This document shows positions 47,379 to 55,836 of a stretch of DNA of 64,000 nt, piece by piece. A program made the translations under genes and the position numbers. How positions within the stretch are numbered: the stretch's first letter is position 1; each line of letters starts with the position of its first letter. The notes beneath the pieces are model-generated. The model was not told the DNA's origin, made no database searches, and saw only the letters and a list, made by a program, of their open reading frames with translations. The DNA is from Iodidimonas muriae (GTDB taxonomy: Bacteria > Pseudomonadota > Alphaproteobacteria > Sphingomonadales > Rhodothalassiaceae): positions 180,187-244,186 of the forward strand of contig NZ_BMOV01000004.1 of assembly GCF_014647255.1 (NCBI RefSeq), in the 5' to 3' direction.

Positions 47379-48521
47379 GTGACAAGGAAGATCGCTGTCG
47401 TTAAGGAAACCACCATCGATGAAGGCCGTGTGGCCGCAACCCCTGAAACCGTAAAAAAGCTGATCGCTTTGGGCTTTGATGTGCATGTGGAAACAGGCGC
47501 AGGGGCCGCAGCTTCATTTGTGGATGAAGCCTTTACTGATGCCGGCGCAAAGATCGCTGAAACACGCGGCGCAGTGCTGGACGGGGCGGATGTGATTTTG
47601 AGTGTGCGCGGACTGGAAGCGGATTCCCTGTCCGGTGTGAAGGCGGGGGCTTTGATGCTGGGGCTTTTGAATCCTTATGGTGATAAAGCGCGGATCGAAG
47701 CCTATGCCAAGGCCGGGCTATCGGCCGTTTCTTTGGAGATGGTGCCACGCATCACGCGGGCGCAAGCGATGGATGTGTTGTCCTCGCAGGCCAATCTGGC
47801 GGGCTATAAGGCCGTATTGGAAGCGGCGCATGTCTTTACGCGGGCCTTTCCCATGATGATGACCGCCGCAGGCACCATCGCACCGGCACGGGTGCTGGTG
47901 ATGGGGGCCGGGGTTGCCGGTTTGCAAGCCATTGCCACGGCGCGGCGGTTGGGCGGCATTGTTTCCGCCACCGATGTGCGCCTTGCCGCCAAGGAACAGG
48001 TGGAAAGCTTGGGCGGGAAGTTCGTGATGGTCGAAGATGACGAAGCCAAAACAGCAGAAACAGAAGGCGGATATGCCAAGGAAATGAGCGACGCCTATAA
48101 GCAGAAGCAGGCGGCGCTGATTGCCGAAACCATCAAGAAGCAGGATATTGTCATCACCACAGCCCTGATTCCGGGCCGTCCGGCCCCGAAACTGGTGACA
48201 GCCCAGATGCTGGCCAGCATGAAACCGGGATCGGTGGTGGTGGATCTGGCGGTGGAGCAAGGCGGGAACTGCGCTGGCTCCAGGCCCGGTGAAACCGTTC
48301 GCGTGGGCGGTGTTTCCATTATCGGGCATCGTAATATGCCGTCTCTTGTGGCGACAGATGCTTCCATGCTGTTTGCCAAAAATCTGCTCAACTATCTGAC
48401 ACCGCTTGTGGACAAGGAAACAGGGGCGCTGACCCTTGATCTTGAAGACGAGATCATTGCGGCATCTTTGGTGACGCAAAACGGTGCCATCATTCATCCG
48501 CAAATCAATTCTGCCGCCTAA
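47379..48521 (+). CDS. pntAA: NAD(P) transhydrogenase subunit alpha part 1 (PntAA)
   Basis: The 380-aa soluble domain I binds NAD(H): KIAVVKETTIDEGRVAATPETV, LMLGLLNPYG, the Rossmann motif ARVLVMGAGVAGLQAIATARRLG, and TTALIPGRPAPKLVT. It exchanges hydride with domain III of PntB. GTG at 47379 is used as start with AAGGAG upstream. The gene order pntAA-pntAB-pntB with separate alpha parts is the usual alphaproteobacterial form. Confidence 0.96.
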   Translation: MTRKIAVVKETTIDEGRVAATPETVKKLIALGFDVHVETGAGAAASFVDEAFTDAGAKIAETRGAVLDGADVILSVRGLEADSLSGVKAGALMLGLLNPYGDKARIEAYAKAGLSAVSLEMVPRITRAQAMDVLSSQANLAGYKAVLEAAHVFTRAFPMMMTAAGTIAPARVLVMGAGVAGLQAIATARRLGGIVSATDVRLAAKEQVESLGGKFVMVEDDEAKTAETEGGYAKEMSDAYKQKQAALIAETIKKQDIVITTALIPGRPAPKLVTAQMLASMKPGSVVVDLAVEQGGNCAGSRPGETVRVGGVSIIGHRNMPSLVATDASMLFAKNLLNYLTPLVDKETGALTLDLEDEIIAASLVTQNGAIIHPQINSAA

Positions 48522-48535
48522 GAGGGGACTATCAG

Positions 48536-48871
48536 ATGCACGAGATCGCCATGATGGCGGCCGCGGGGGCAAGCGCCGCGACTGCCAGCCCGATCCTTCA
48601 ACAGCTTTCCATTTTCGTGCTGGCGGTATTCGTCGGCTATTATGTGGTGTGGAGCGTTACACCGGCCCTCCACACGCCTTTGATGAGCGTCACCAATGCC
48701 ATTTCCTCGGTGATTATCGTGGGGGCCATCATCGCCGTTGGCGGTGAAGGGACAAATATCGCCACATGGTTGGGGCTGGTGGCCATTGCCTTGGCATCGG
48801 TCAATATCTTCGGGGGCTTTGCCGTTACGGCGCGCATGCTGTCCATGTACAAGAAAAAAGAAAAGAAATGA
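48536..48871 (+). CDS. pntAB: NAD(P) transhydrogenase subunit alpha part 2 (PntAB)
   Basis: A 111-aa membrane protein with three to four helices: FVLAVFVGYYVVWSVTPALHTPLMSVTNAIS, then IVGAIIAVG and the end WLGLVAIALASVNIFGGFAVTARML. HTPLMSVTNAISS is the family signature. It forms part of the proton channel, domain II. It starts 14 bp after pntAA. Confidence 0.96.
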   Translation: MHEIAMMAAAGASAATASPILQQLSIFVLAVFVGYYVVWSVTPALHTPLMSVTNAISSVIIVGAIIAVGGEGTNIATWLGLVAIALASVNIFGGFAVTARMLSMYKKKEKK

Positions 48872-48881
48872 GGGTGGGCAG

Positions 48882-50342
48882 ATGAACCAACAATTCATTG
48901 ATATTACGGCTGCGGCTTATCTGGTTGCGGCGGTTCTGTTCATCATGGCTTTGCGCGGATTGTCCAATCCGGAAACGTCGCGACAGGGCAATGTATTCGG
49001 CATGCTGGGCATGTTGATTGCGGTGGCAGCCACCATCGCCCGCCCCGATGTGTTTGAATTTGGCCTGCTGCCTGTTTTGGGGGCCATCGCTGTGGGCGGC
49101 GGGGTTGGTCTTGTGATCGCCCGGCGTATTTCCATGACGGCCATGCCGCAACTTGTGGCGGCGTTCCATAGCCTTGTGGGTTTGGCTGCGGTGATGGTGG
49201 CGGGCGCGGCTTTCGTCAATCCCAGCGCTTTTGGCATTGTGGATATGGCCAGCGACCTTTTGGCCCGCGCCACCGGCAATGGGCATGGCGATATTTTTCT
49301 GGCAAGCCGCATTGAAATGAGCCTTGGCGTGGCCATCGGGGCCATCACATTTTCCGGCTCGGTGATCGCATTTTTGAAGCTGCAAGGGGTGATGTCCGGT
49401 GCCCCCATCACGCTGCCCATGCGGCATGGGATCAATCTGGTGATCGGGCTGGCGATCCTTGGCGGTCTTGTGGCCTTTTCCATGGATCAAACGGCGTCGG
49501 TTTTGGGTATCCATGTGTTCTGGTGGATGACGGCTCTCAGCTTCCTGATCGGCTTCTTGCTGATTATCCCCATTGGCGGGGCGGATATGCCGGTGGTGGT
49601 TTCCATGCTCAACAGTTATTCCGGTTGGGCGGCCGCTGGCATTGGCTTTACTCTGGGCAATAATGCACTGATCGTCACCGGCGCGCTGGTGGGCTCGTCG
49701 GGGGCAATCCTGAGCTATATTATGTGTAAGGGCATGAACCGCTCGTTTATCTCGGTGATCGCCGGAGGCTTTGGTGGCGATGATGCGGGAGGGATCAAGG
49801 GCGCACGGCCTGATCGTCCGGTAAAGTCCGGCTCGGCGGAAGATGCGGCCTTTATCATGAAAAACGCGGGCACCGTGCTGATCGTGCCGGGCTATGGCAT
49901 GGCGGTGGCGCAAGCTCAACATGCCTTGCGGGAAATGGCCGATGTTTTGAAAGCCGAAGGGGTGACGGTAAAATATGCCATTCATCCGGTGGCAGGCCGT
50001 ATGCCGGGGCATATGAATGTTTTGCTGGCGGAAGCCAATGTCCCTTATGACGAGGTGTTCGAGCTTGAGGATATCAATAATGATTTCCAGACTGCCGATG
50101 TGGCCTTTGTGATCGGGGCCAATGATGTGACCAACCCCATCGCCAAAACCGATCCTTCAAGCCCTATTTTCGGCATGCCGATTTTGGATGTGGAAAAGGC
50201 AAAGACGGTGTTGTTCGTGAAACGTTCATTGGGGGCGGGCTATGCAGGTGTGGATAACGAGCTGTTCTGGCGTGAAAACACCATGATGCTGTTTGCCGAT
50301 GCCAAAAAAATGGTCGAGGACATCGTGAAAGCGTTGAACTGA
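48882..50342 (+). CDS. pntB: NAD(P) transhydrogenase subunit beta (PntB)
   Basis: The 486-aa protein has about nine membrane helices (rest of the proton channel) and the NADP(H)-binding domain III: GTVLIVPGYGMAVAQAQHALREM, YAIHPVAGRMPGHMNVLLAEA, and FVIGANDVTNPIAK. It completes the pump that uses proton motive force to make NADPH. Start at 48882 with GAGGGTGGGC upstream. A terminator follows the stop by about 60 bp. Confidence 0.97.
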   Translation: MNQQFIDITAAAYLVAAVLFIMALRGLSNPETSRQGNVFGMLGMLIAVAATIARPDVFEFGLLPVLGAIAVGGGVGLVIARRISMTAMPQLVAAFHSLVGLAAVMVAGAAFVNPSAFGIVDMASDLLARATGNGHGDIFLASRIEMSLGVAIGAITFSGSVIAFLKLQGVMSGAPITLPMRHGINLVIGLAILGGLVAFSMDQTASVLGIHVFWWMTALSFLIGFLLIIPIGGADMPVVVSMLNSYSGWAAAGIGFTLGNNALIVTGALVGSSGAILSYIMCKGMNRSFISVIAGGFGGDDAGGIKGARPDRPVKSGSAEDAAFIMKNAGTVLIVPGYGMAVAQAQHALREMADVLKAEGVTVKYAIHPVAGRMPGHMNVLLAEANVPYDEVFELEDINNDFQTADVAFVIGANDVTNPIAKTDPSSPIFGMPILDVEKAKTVLFVKRSLGAGYAGVDNELFWRENTMMLFADAKKMVEDIVKALN

Positions 50343-50400
50343 TACCGTCAAAGGGTTGAACGGATTTTGGGCGGCTGACGCGCCTGGAAAAGCAGGAAAG

Positions 50401-50430
50401 GCCCGATGGATATTCTCCGTCGGGCTTTTT
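50401..50430 (+). terminator. Rho-independent terminator of the pnt operon
   Basis: Stem GCCCGATGGA / TCCGTCGGGC (one G-T pair) with a short loop and TTTTT tail. The rest of the gap up to the tRNA (50431-50643) holds nothing I recognise besides the expected tRNA promoter. Confidence 0.9.
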
Positions 50431-50643
50431 CATTTTGTCCGTTTTCATAGGCGATGCGCTATCTGCCCGTATTCTTTTTAAAGGTGCTTTAGGGCGCTAT
50501 CTGCCTCCGCAGCGCTTATTTGCAAAAAGAAACAAAGAAAATGAAAGAAGGGGCTTGCGAGAAGGGCGATGCCTCGTTTATACGATCCCTCCCGAAGGCC
50601 TGCCCCAACAGGCTATTGCGGTAGATGCTGCATTTGATATATC

Positions 50644-50718
50644 GGGCGCGTAGCTCAGTGGGAGAGCACTACGTTGACATCGTAGGGGTCGCAAGTTCAA
50701 TCCTTGCCGCGCCCACCA
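50644..50718 (+). tRNA. tRNA-Val (anticodon GAC), integration target
   Basis: Acceptor GGGCGCG / CGCGCCC, D arm GCTC..GAGC, anticodon arm CTACG-TTGACAT-CGTAG with anticodon GAC, T arm GCAAG-TTCAATC-CTTGC, CCA encoded at 50716-50718. A tyrosine integrase gene ends 24 bp past its 3' end, pointing at it, the usual arrangement when an element has inserted at the tRNA 3' end. Confidence 0.97.
50685..50718. other. Probable left attachment site (tRNA 3' half)
   Basis: Tyrosine-integrase elements usually recombine within the T arm and acceptor 3' end of a tRNA gene and leave a direct copy at the far end. The integrase position next to tRNA-Val(GAC) marks this as the likely attL core. I find no matching copy of the 3' tRNA sequence elsewhere in the window, so the core limits are not proven. 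Confidence 0.45.
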
Positions 50719-50741
50719 TTTTTTGTAGAGAATACGGCATG

Positions 50742-51941
50742 TTAGTTTTTCTTTCGATAAGGCATGACGTGGATCGTACCCCCATCTCGGGTGCAACTCG
50801 GGTGTAAAGGCAACTTCGACGTTGTAGCGATCTCGTTGAGAAAGTCGCTCAGCGCTGGCGTTACAGTTCCAAGGTATTCGGGATCGAAGGACGCGTAGAT
50901 ATCCGTGGACGATGGGTTCCGGTGGCCCAACCAGCCTTCAAGATCCCATTTGTCGACCCCGCGTCTCCGCATCTCGGAGGCGACGGTATAGCGGATCGTT
51001 TTTGGCACCCAATCTTCCGGAAACTCGAGTTCGCGGCGCGCTCGTCGCCAGGCAGTCTTGATCGAGCTTACAGGGCGGCCTCTCCACTCCACTAACCAGC
51101 CGTCGCGCTCCAGCCATGGCTTGAATACGGGAACAATAGGGATAGTGGGTCGAAATTTCTTGGTCTGCTTCCTACCTTTGGGATTTAAAGAGAGGCGCAT
51201 GGAGGACAGGTTCACCTGTTCGCGATCCGGGTCAGAAGAAATGTCTAATACGGCTTCCGGCCGAGCGATGGTGCATAAGGCACCTACGATGTATGCTTGC
51301 AGGGTTTTACGCCTCGGATGTGCCGCGTAGCGTAATAATTCAGCGAGCGCGTCCACGGACATTCGTGCCGAGCGCGGTCCTTCTTTTTCATTCTTGGGGA
51401 CACCAGGAATGTGGGGAGCGGACTTTATAATCTTGTTTTTCCATGCGCGGTTTACGGCAGCTCTGAGGTCTGCAATATTGCGGTCAATTGATTGCATAGT
51501 TCGAAAGTGACCGTTGTTGAGTGGACGCATTTTCATCCAATTTATGAATCGAGTCACCATCGGAGCGGATAGGTCATCCACTGACGTTAATGCCGAACCT
51601 TGGCCCTCGATGTGCCGCCAAAATTCGAACCAGTGATTCCGACTGGAGGCAATCTGTTGAGCGCTGGGTAGCAAGGCGCCATGTTCTTGAAAATATATGT
51701 TGAACACATCACGGACACTGACAGTGGTAGGATCTGCATTCTCTGGGCGTCGGTTGAGAAGCCACTGCTCATCTAAGCGGTTTTTCGCTTCTTGGAGGTC
51801 GGATGTGCCAGTCGTTCGGCGGCGGCTCTTTCGCGATCCGGGGTCATACCAGAAAATGAGCCAGTTTGGATTATCTGGTTCGCGGTCAAGCCAGTATTGC
51901 CCGACCTGGTAGACTCGTTTCCTCTTTTGAGATTTTGACAT
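50742..51941 (-). CDS. Tyrosine-type site-specific recombinase (integrase)
   Basis: The 399-aa protein has an N-terminal arm-binding/SAM-like part with WLIFWYDPGSRKSRRRTTGTSDLQEAKNRL and a catalytic domain. Catalytic residues by pattern: Arg I in ALCTIARPEAVLDI, a box II Arg in PKTIRYTVASEM (the usual His of HxLR is Thr here), GHR in EGWLGHRNPSSTDIYASF with the nucleophile Tyr in DIYASFDPEYL. It should integrate and excise the element at tRNA-Val(GAC). It is transcribed toward the tRNA, 24 bp away. The C-terminal tail beyond the active Tyr is about 35 residues. Confidence 0.92.
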   Translation of the reverse strand: MSKSQKRKRVYQVGQYWLDREPDNPNWLIFWYDPGSRKSRRRTTGTSDLQEAKNRLDEQWLLNRRPENADPTTVSVRDVFNIYFQEHGALLPSAQQIASSRNHWFEFWRHIEGQGSALTSVDDLSAPMVTRFINWMKMRPLNNGHFRTMQSIDRNIADLRAAVNRAWKNKIIKSAPHIPGVPKNEKEGPRSARMSVDALAELLRYAAHPRRKTLQAYIVGALCTIARPEAVLDISSDPDREQVNLSSMRLSLNPKGRKQTKKFRPTIPIVPVFKPWLERDGWLVEWRGRPVSSIKTAWRRARRELEFPEDWVPKTIRYTVASEMRRRGVDKWDLEGWLGHRNPSSTDIYASFDPEYLGTVTPALSDFLNEIATTSKLPLHPSCTRDGGTIHVMPYRKKN

Positions 51942-52111
51942 CGCACCTTCTCCTTCAAGATATCGTTTTTAACTTTCGAAACCAATTCGAGGACGCCTAT
52001 TTTTGTAAGAAGAGTAAGCTCAGTCTGATTCAGACGGAGACCTTTATCGAGATGCACAGCACGCGTCAGTTTGTTATCCAGCTGTATTATTTCTTCCGCT
52101 GAATCGATCAT
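51773..52111 (-). CDS. Uncharacterised 112-aa protein overlapping the integrase 5' end
   Basis: The first half (MIDSAEEIIQLDNKLTRAVH, then GLRLNQTELTLLTKIGVLELV and KNDILKEKVRCQ) looks like a real helical protein, possibly a small regulator or recombination directionality factor. The second half shares DNA with the integrase start in another frame for 169 bp and is less convincing. Its place just upstream of the integrase in the same direction supports a regulatory role; no family is recognised. Confidence 0.4.
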   Translation of the reverse strand: MIDSAEEIIQLDNKLTRAVHLDKGLRLNQTELTLLTKIGVLELVSKVKNDILKEKVRCQNLKRGNESTRSGNTGLTANQIIQTGSFSGMTPDRERAAAERLAHPTSKKRKTA

Positions 52112-52694
52112 TGCTCTGGCTCCGCATTCGCAGCTGCATCTGCGAGCTTCGATCCAGCCCAGCCGCTGTCGCTAAACTCATGTGTATGATGCTTATGCTT
52201 ATTCACGAATCATCTCGCCTCTAACTCTGATGGACATGATTCAAGAATTTCACACAATGATGAAAACGGGATCCATTTTTTTATTTTTATTTTTTAGAAG
52301 AAGGTGGGGGGAGACTTGTGCCTTTAAGAAAGCGGGCGCAATCTTGTTTTCAGCATCAATTATAGATGTGCGATAAACCCTCATGCACATCAAACCATAG
52401 GGCAAATTACAGCTATAATTCGCGGTGATATTGAAGAAGACACCCATACCCGGCGCCTTGACTTCAATAGGGTTTATTTTGGTCGGCATAGAAGTGGGGT
52501 GTTTCTACAGCTCATTTTAATGAGGCACTTGCCGCGCTTCAGTTTCACTGGTGTGAGAAGGCATTCGCCCAGTCAATATTCTGCTGTCGCTGGCTCAATA
52601 AGATTTAAGAGGGTGTCCCTATCCGACTGTTTTGGTGGGGAAACCAGCCTTATGGCTTTTATCCGCGGGTATGCAGGGACGGCCTTGACAAGAT
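52112..52694. other. Decayed non-coding DNA of the element
   Basis: No convincing gene. Short frames exist on both strands but none has a start signal or a recognisable sequence. A stretch of T at 52275-52297 and mixed composition are typical of degraded mobile DNA. Confidence 0.4.
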
Positions 52695-52802
52695 TCATAC
52701 AATCATGACCTCGAAGCTTATTCGTGAGCGCCGATTGAGCCGAGGGGTTTTATATCGTTTTTGGGCAGTTAAAGATTCAGCTTGATCGTTCGCAGCTTCG
52801 GG

Positions 52803-52922
52803 TGCTGCTTTCCACTTTGTTTTCATTCGTTGAATGGAAAAGCCGTCAACGTTGGCACCAATCAGCTTTTGCCATTTTTCAATTAAGGAAATACGGCACC
52901 GCGCAATTCCTCTCTGTACCAA
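52803..52922 (-). pseudogene. Fragment of a YgjP/DUF45 (SprT-like) metallopeptidase
   Basis: The minus strand reads RGIARCRISLIEKWQKLIGA, then NVDGFSIQRMKTKW, and then loses similarity. The phrase xIQRMKTKWGSC is a hallmark of the YgjP/DUF45 metallopeptidase family just before its HExxH zinc site; here it breaks off right after MKTKW, so the active site is lost. YgjP-like genes often sit beside type I restriction hsdR genes, and an hsdR fragment lies on the same strand about 0.7 kb upstream, so both may be remnants of one restriction locus. Confidence 0.6.
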
Positions 52923-53056
52923 TTATCCAAACATGGCGGCGCTTTGCTGTGTCGGCAGGATTGGTGGTGCCTGGGTCCATGTGCTGATGGCGGACATTCT
53001 AAGTCGTGATGGCATAAAACGGACAGGTTTTTTACCGACGAGGCTCTCCGGCCTTC

Positions 53057-53098
53057 CCCAACACCCCAACACCCCAACACCCCAACCACCCCAACCAC
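53057..53098. repeat. C-rich short tandem repeat
   Basis: CCCCAACA repeated about three times, then CCCCAACC about twice. It is a simple-sequence tract in decayed DNA, with no associated gene. Confidence 0.8.
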
Positions 53099-53260
53099 TT
53101 TGGCGCCCATAAGGGCGACGGAAACCAACAGACTTAATAAGCCAAACCAATACCGGCGGGGAGAGGCCCAATCGGTCGTTTGCATTGGTGGTCGGGTGGG
53201 AAAGGGAAGGTTGGTTAAATATCGCTACCCAGTGAATTGAGGATTGTGAACCATACCCGG

Positions 53261-53595
53261 ATTGGCAGTGGCCAGAGAGCTGGTGCGCCGACTGAGGTCG
53301 TCGACAAGCTGAAGGCGCTTGAGCGGAAGAACAGGGAGCTTTGGCAAGCCAGCGAGATCCTCAGGAAAGCGACGGCCTTCTTTGCAAGCCGGAAGTGAAG
53401 CGCTTTGCTTTCATTCATGCTTGGAAGAAGGTCTGGCCGATTGAACAGTTGTGTCGGGTGTTGAAGGTGGAGACGTTCTTCAAATCCCTGAAGGCCGCGC
53501 TATTCCAATATATCAACGGCTTCTACAATCCGCGCCGTCGGCATTCAGCATTGGGCTGGAAAAGCCCCTTGGCTTTCGAAAGAAAGGCCGCTTAA
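53261..53595 (+). pseudogene. IS3-family remnant A: orfA 3' end plus internally deleted orfB
   Basis: The orfA part ends (53261-53398) with GAPTEVVDKLKALERKNREL and ILRKATAFFASRK, the usual leucine-zipper end of IS3 orfA. orfB begins in another frame at 53395 (VKRFAFIHAWKKVWPIEQLCRVL) and then jumps straight to the extreme C-terminus (FFKSLKAALFQYINGFYNPRRRHSALGW, in two blocks). About 200 internal residues, including the whole DDE active site, are missing. The element is dead. It separates the hsdR fragment from the YgjP-like fragment. Confidence 0.85.
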
Positions 53596-53624
53596 ATGAG
53601 CCTCAAGGCCGGAATCAAACCGTG

Positions 53625-53895
53625 ACAGGTCCACCTGGTCTGGGTGCTGGCCGTGCGCTCGACGGAGAGTTCGGCCGTCACGTGATAAACGTTGTTCGAC
53701 GGCGTATCCCAATCGATGTAGCGGAACGAATAGGACTTGGAGTCCCCCTGGATCGTCTTGGTGATGGTCGTGCCGAGGACGAGGGTGTCGTAGATGTCCT
53801 GGTTGGTCCCGCGCAGGCCCTTTTGCCGGTCAGGCGTGGGTTTCAGCCGGCGAATGGCCTCATGCGCATCCTCGAGGTCAAACGGATACGGTCCG
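53625..53895 (-). pseudogene. Fragment of a type I restriction HsdR N-terminal region
   Basis: The minus strand reads, without stops, YPFDLEDAHEAIRRLKPTPD, RQKGLRGTNQDIYDTLVLG, TTITKTIQGDSKSYSFRYID, WDTPSNNVYHVTAELSVERTASTQTR. This is the HsdR N-terminal nuclease-domain pattern (LVLGTTxTKTIxGxxKSxSFxYIDWxxPxNNVFHVTxE). It ends where IS3 remnant A begins, before the catalytic DIVxFVNGIP-ExK part. At its start it is fused to an icmL-type fragment. Confidence 0.62.
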
Positions 53896-54144
53896 CGCCG
53901 CCCAGTTAATAAGCCCCGCCTTGCTCAAGGTCGGATTGTCCAGAGGGACGAGAGGAATGACGCTCCCGTCATGGCGAGTGGCAAAGAAACGATTTTCAGG
54001 GGTTCTCCCCGCGAGAACCACAACCACCAAGCCGAGGATGGTGACACCTTCCAGAAGGACCACCTTCTGGAGCAATCTATATCCATCCCGATAGAAAGCG
54101 TTTCGGGAGAGGATCGTTTTAACTGCATTTTTCCTTTGAGCCAT
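53878..54144 (-). pseudogene. 5' fragment of a type IVB secretion gene (IcmL/DotI/TraM type)
   Basis: The 88 residues read MAQRKNAVKTILSRNAFYRD, GYRLLQKVVLLEGVTILGLV, then FFATRHDGSVIPLVPLDNPT and LINWAARTVSV before a stop. This is the DotI/IcmL start: a short cytosolic segment, one membrane helix, then the FATxxDGxxIPLVPLxxP motif. The family is about 200 aa or more, so over half is lost; the break is a junction to hsdR-like DNA. It shows that the element once carried a type IVB-like conjugation system. Confidence 0.75.
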
Positions 54145-54594
54145 ACTCAGATTCCTTTGAGGAGAGACTTATATCCCCGTTACCTTTTATATCCACTGTT
54201 ACTTCTATCTGTTACTTCTATCTTATTAATATATATATATAATTTAAAGATAAGTAACATAAGTAACGGTGGTAACGCAAAATAAGACCTATAAAGAGAA
54301 AAAAAGGATTATGAATTTCATATAATATTTTTTTATTTATATATATATATGTATTTCGCGTTATCACCGTCACCACCGTTACCCCCGTTGTTTTTAAAGG
54401 GAAAACCAGTAACTAGCGGGGATAACCCTAGTTACTTCGTTGTTTTTAAAGGATTTTTTGAAAAATTCCAACATTTTTTAAAACTTTCTTGCTCGTTTGA
54501 AGAACATAATTACCCTGAATACTCTCTTAAAGAGCTTCATAACCATATATAAACTTATTAGGTGCGGCCATAATTCACAATTTCCTTACGTTAT
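54145..54594. repeat. AT-rich region with GTTAC repeats and a large inverted repeat
   Basis: Between 54175 and 54445 GTTAC or GTAAC occurs nine times. A 13-bp unit TGTTACTTCTATC is repeated exactly head-to-tail at 54197-54222. CGGTGGTAACGCAAAATA (54267-54284) is mirrored by TATTTCGCGTTATCACCG (54352-54369), 16 of 18 matching, around a very AT-rich centre of 67 bases. No gene is present. Such iteron-like repeats beside an AT-rich core recall replication origins or partition sites. Confidence 0.65.
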
Positions 54595-55286
54595 TTAGTA
54601 GAAATTCTGGTTTTCGGAAGTGTCGATCACCAGATGCAGGGGGAGCTTGACGGCCCTTGATTTTGATCCCGGACCAAAATGTTGTGTCCCACCAGCCTCA
54701 GCCCCGTCAATTCGAGATAGAAGGATGTTCCATTTGGACATCCAATCTGTATCGCTAAGGATCTTCTTCAGGTTCGGATGTGTGTTGGAAATGAAAAAGC
54801 AGTCCTTCGAGATGTCCACCTTTATCCCGTTTCTCTTGAGAAGGGATTGGGCATCCCCTTCCAGAACAATGTCGCTGACCCCGGAGGCGGCAGAGATCAA
54901 CTCGGCAACACTCAATGTTTTCGAGCCGGAATTCGATGTTTCGACCCTCAACTGGACAGCAAGCAGATAATCAAGAAGGGCAATCTCGTCCCGTTGGCTT
55001 TCCCCAGGAAGATAGGCACCAAATTGGCTCCGCTGTTCCTCAATGAACTCTCGGGCCTGATCATAGTTGATAACCGTATCATCAACGAGCGACCAGGCAC
55101 CAGCCAGCATAGGGCCCAACTGATCACCATTTCTCTGGCTGCCAAGGACAGATGCGGCAGCCGTGGCAAAAACCTCTGCATTTTTCCTGATCACCGGGAT
55201 TAGAGAGATTGTTCTGGAAAACAAGCCCTCACAGTTTTCTCTGGTAATCGTATTGGATACCTGTTTTTTAAGCTCCGCAAAATTGG
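54595..55286 (-). pseudogene. C-terminal part of a primase/helicase-like replication protein, cut by an IS element
   Basis: The frame is open from the IS boundary (55286, reading GQANFAELKKQVSNTITREN) to a stop at 54595, about 230 residues, with no natural start codon at its beginning. SLIPVIRKNAEVFATAAASV, GSQRNGDQLGPMLAGAWSLV and the following acidic helices resemble the C-terminal region of Toprim/primase-helicase proteins of alphaproteobacterial plasmids and prophages. The family call is tentative. The loss of the N-terminus coincides with the IS3 end, so the gene is interrupted or its front was deleted. Confidence 0.5.
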
Positions 55287-55312
55287 CCTGCCCCCATTAA
55301 GTGGTCCATTTG

Positions 55313-55835
55313 TTAAGTTAGGACTTGTCCACTATTGCCATCCAGTTGCAGCGGCTGGAGCGTAGCGTAAGCCATAGCAACTGGATGGGGCAAGATTGTT
55401 TCCGGTGCCGGTGGTTTATATCCCAACGAGCTGTGCGGTCTGATAGTGTTGTAATGCCGCCGCCAGCGCTCGACCAAGATCGTTGCCTCCTTCATGCTGT
55501 AAAATATCTCCGCATTTAAAAGCTCGTCCATGAGCTTGCTGTTAAAGCTTTCATTGTAGCCATTCTCCCACGGGCTTCCCGGCTCGATATAAAGCGTCTT
55601 CGCGCCAACCCGGCCCAGCCAGTCCCTGACGGCATGGGCCGTAAACTCCGCGCCGTTATCGGAGCGGATATGATCCGGCACACCGCGCTGCGTAAACAAC
55701 CCGGTGAGTGTATGAAGTACATCATCCGATTTGAGCGTCCGGGCCGTCGTAATTGCCAGACACTCGCGCGTGTATTCATCGATCACGGTCAGCTTGCCAA
55801 TAACGTGATCCACGCACCGCCTGCGGCGACCAGGG
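55313..55835 (-). pseudogene. IS3-family transposase OrfB with internal deletion
   Basis: OrfB starts in the -1 frame at the end of orfA ([17 protein letters not shown]) and jumps at about 55790 to [14 protein letters not shown], skipping about 100 residues that hold the HTH_21-like region and the first catalytic Asp. The rest is good: [17 protein letters not shown] (second Asp), [19 protein letters not shown] (catalytic Glu) and [12 protein letters not shown]. With one of three active-site acids lost it should be inactive. Confidence 0.82.
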
Positions 55836-55836
55836 C

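Noticed and set aside
48825..50012. 395-aa minus-strand frame
   Set aside because: Antisense of pntB; very His/Arg-rich shadow.
50435..50653. 72-aa plus-strand frame before tRNA-Val(GAC)
   Set aside because: It runs into the tRNA, has no ribosome site and no recognisable sequence.
52250..52489. 79-aa minus-strand frame in the decayed region
   Set aside because: No ribosome site, no recognisable motif and no neighbour support.
53057..53098. Short C-rich repeats as a possible CRISPR array
   Set aside because: Units are 8 bp with no spacers; it is a simple-sequence tract.
53451..53909. 152-aa plus-strand frame
   Set aside because: It crosses IS3 remnant A in the wrong frame and then reads the reverse complement of the hsdR fragment.
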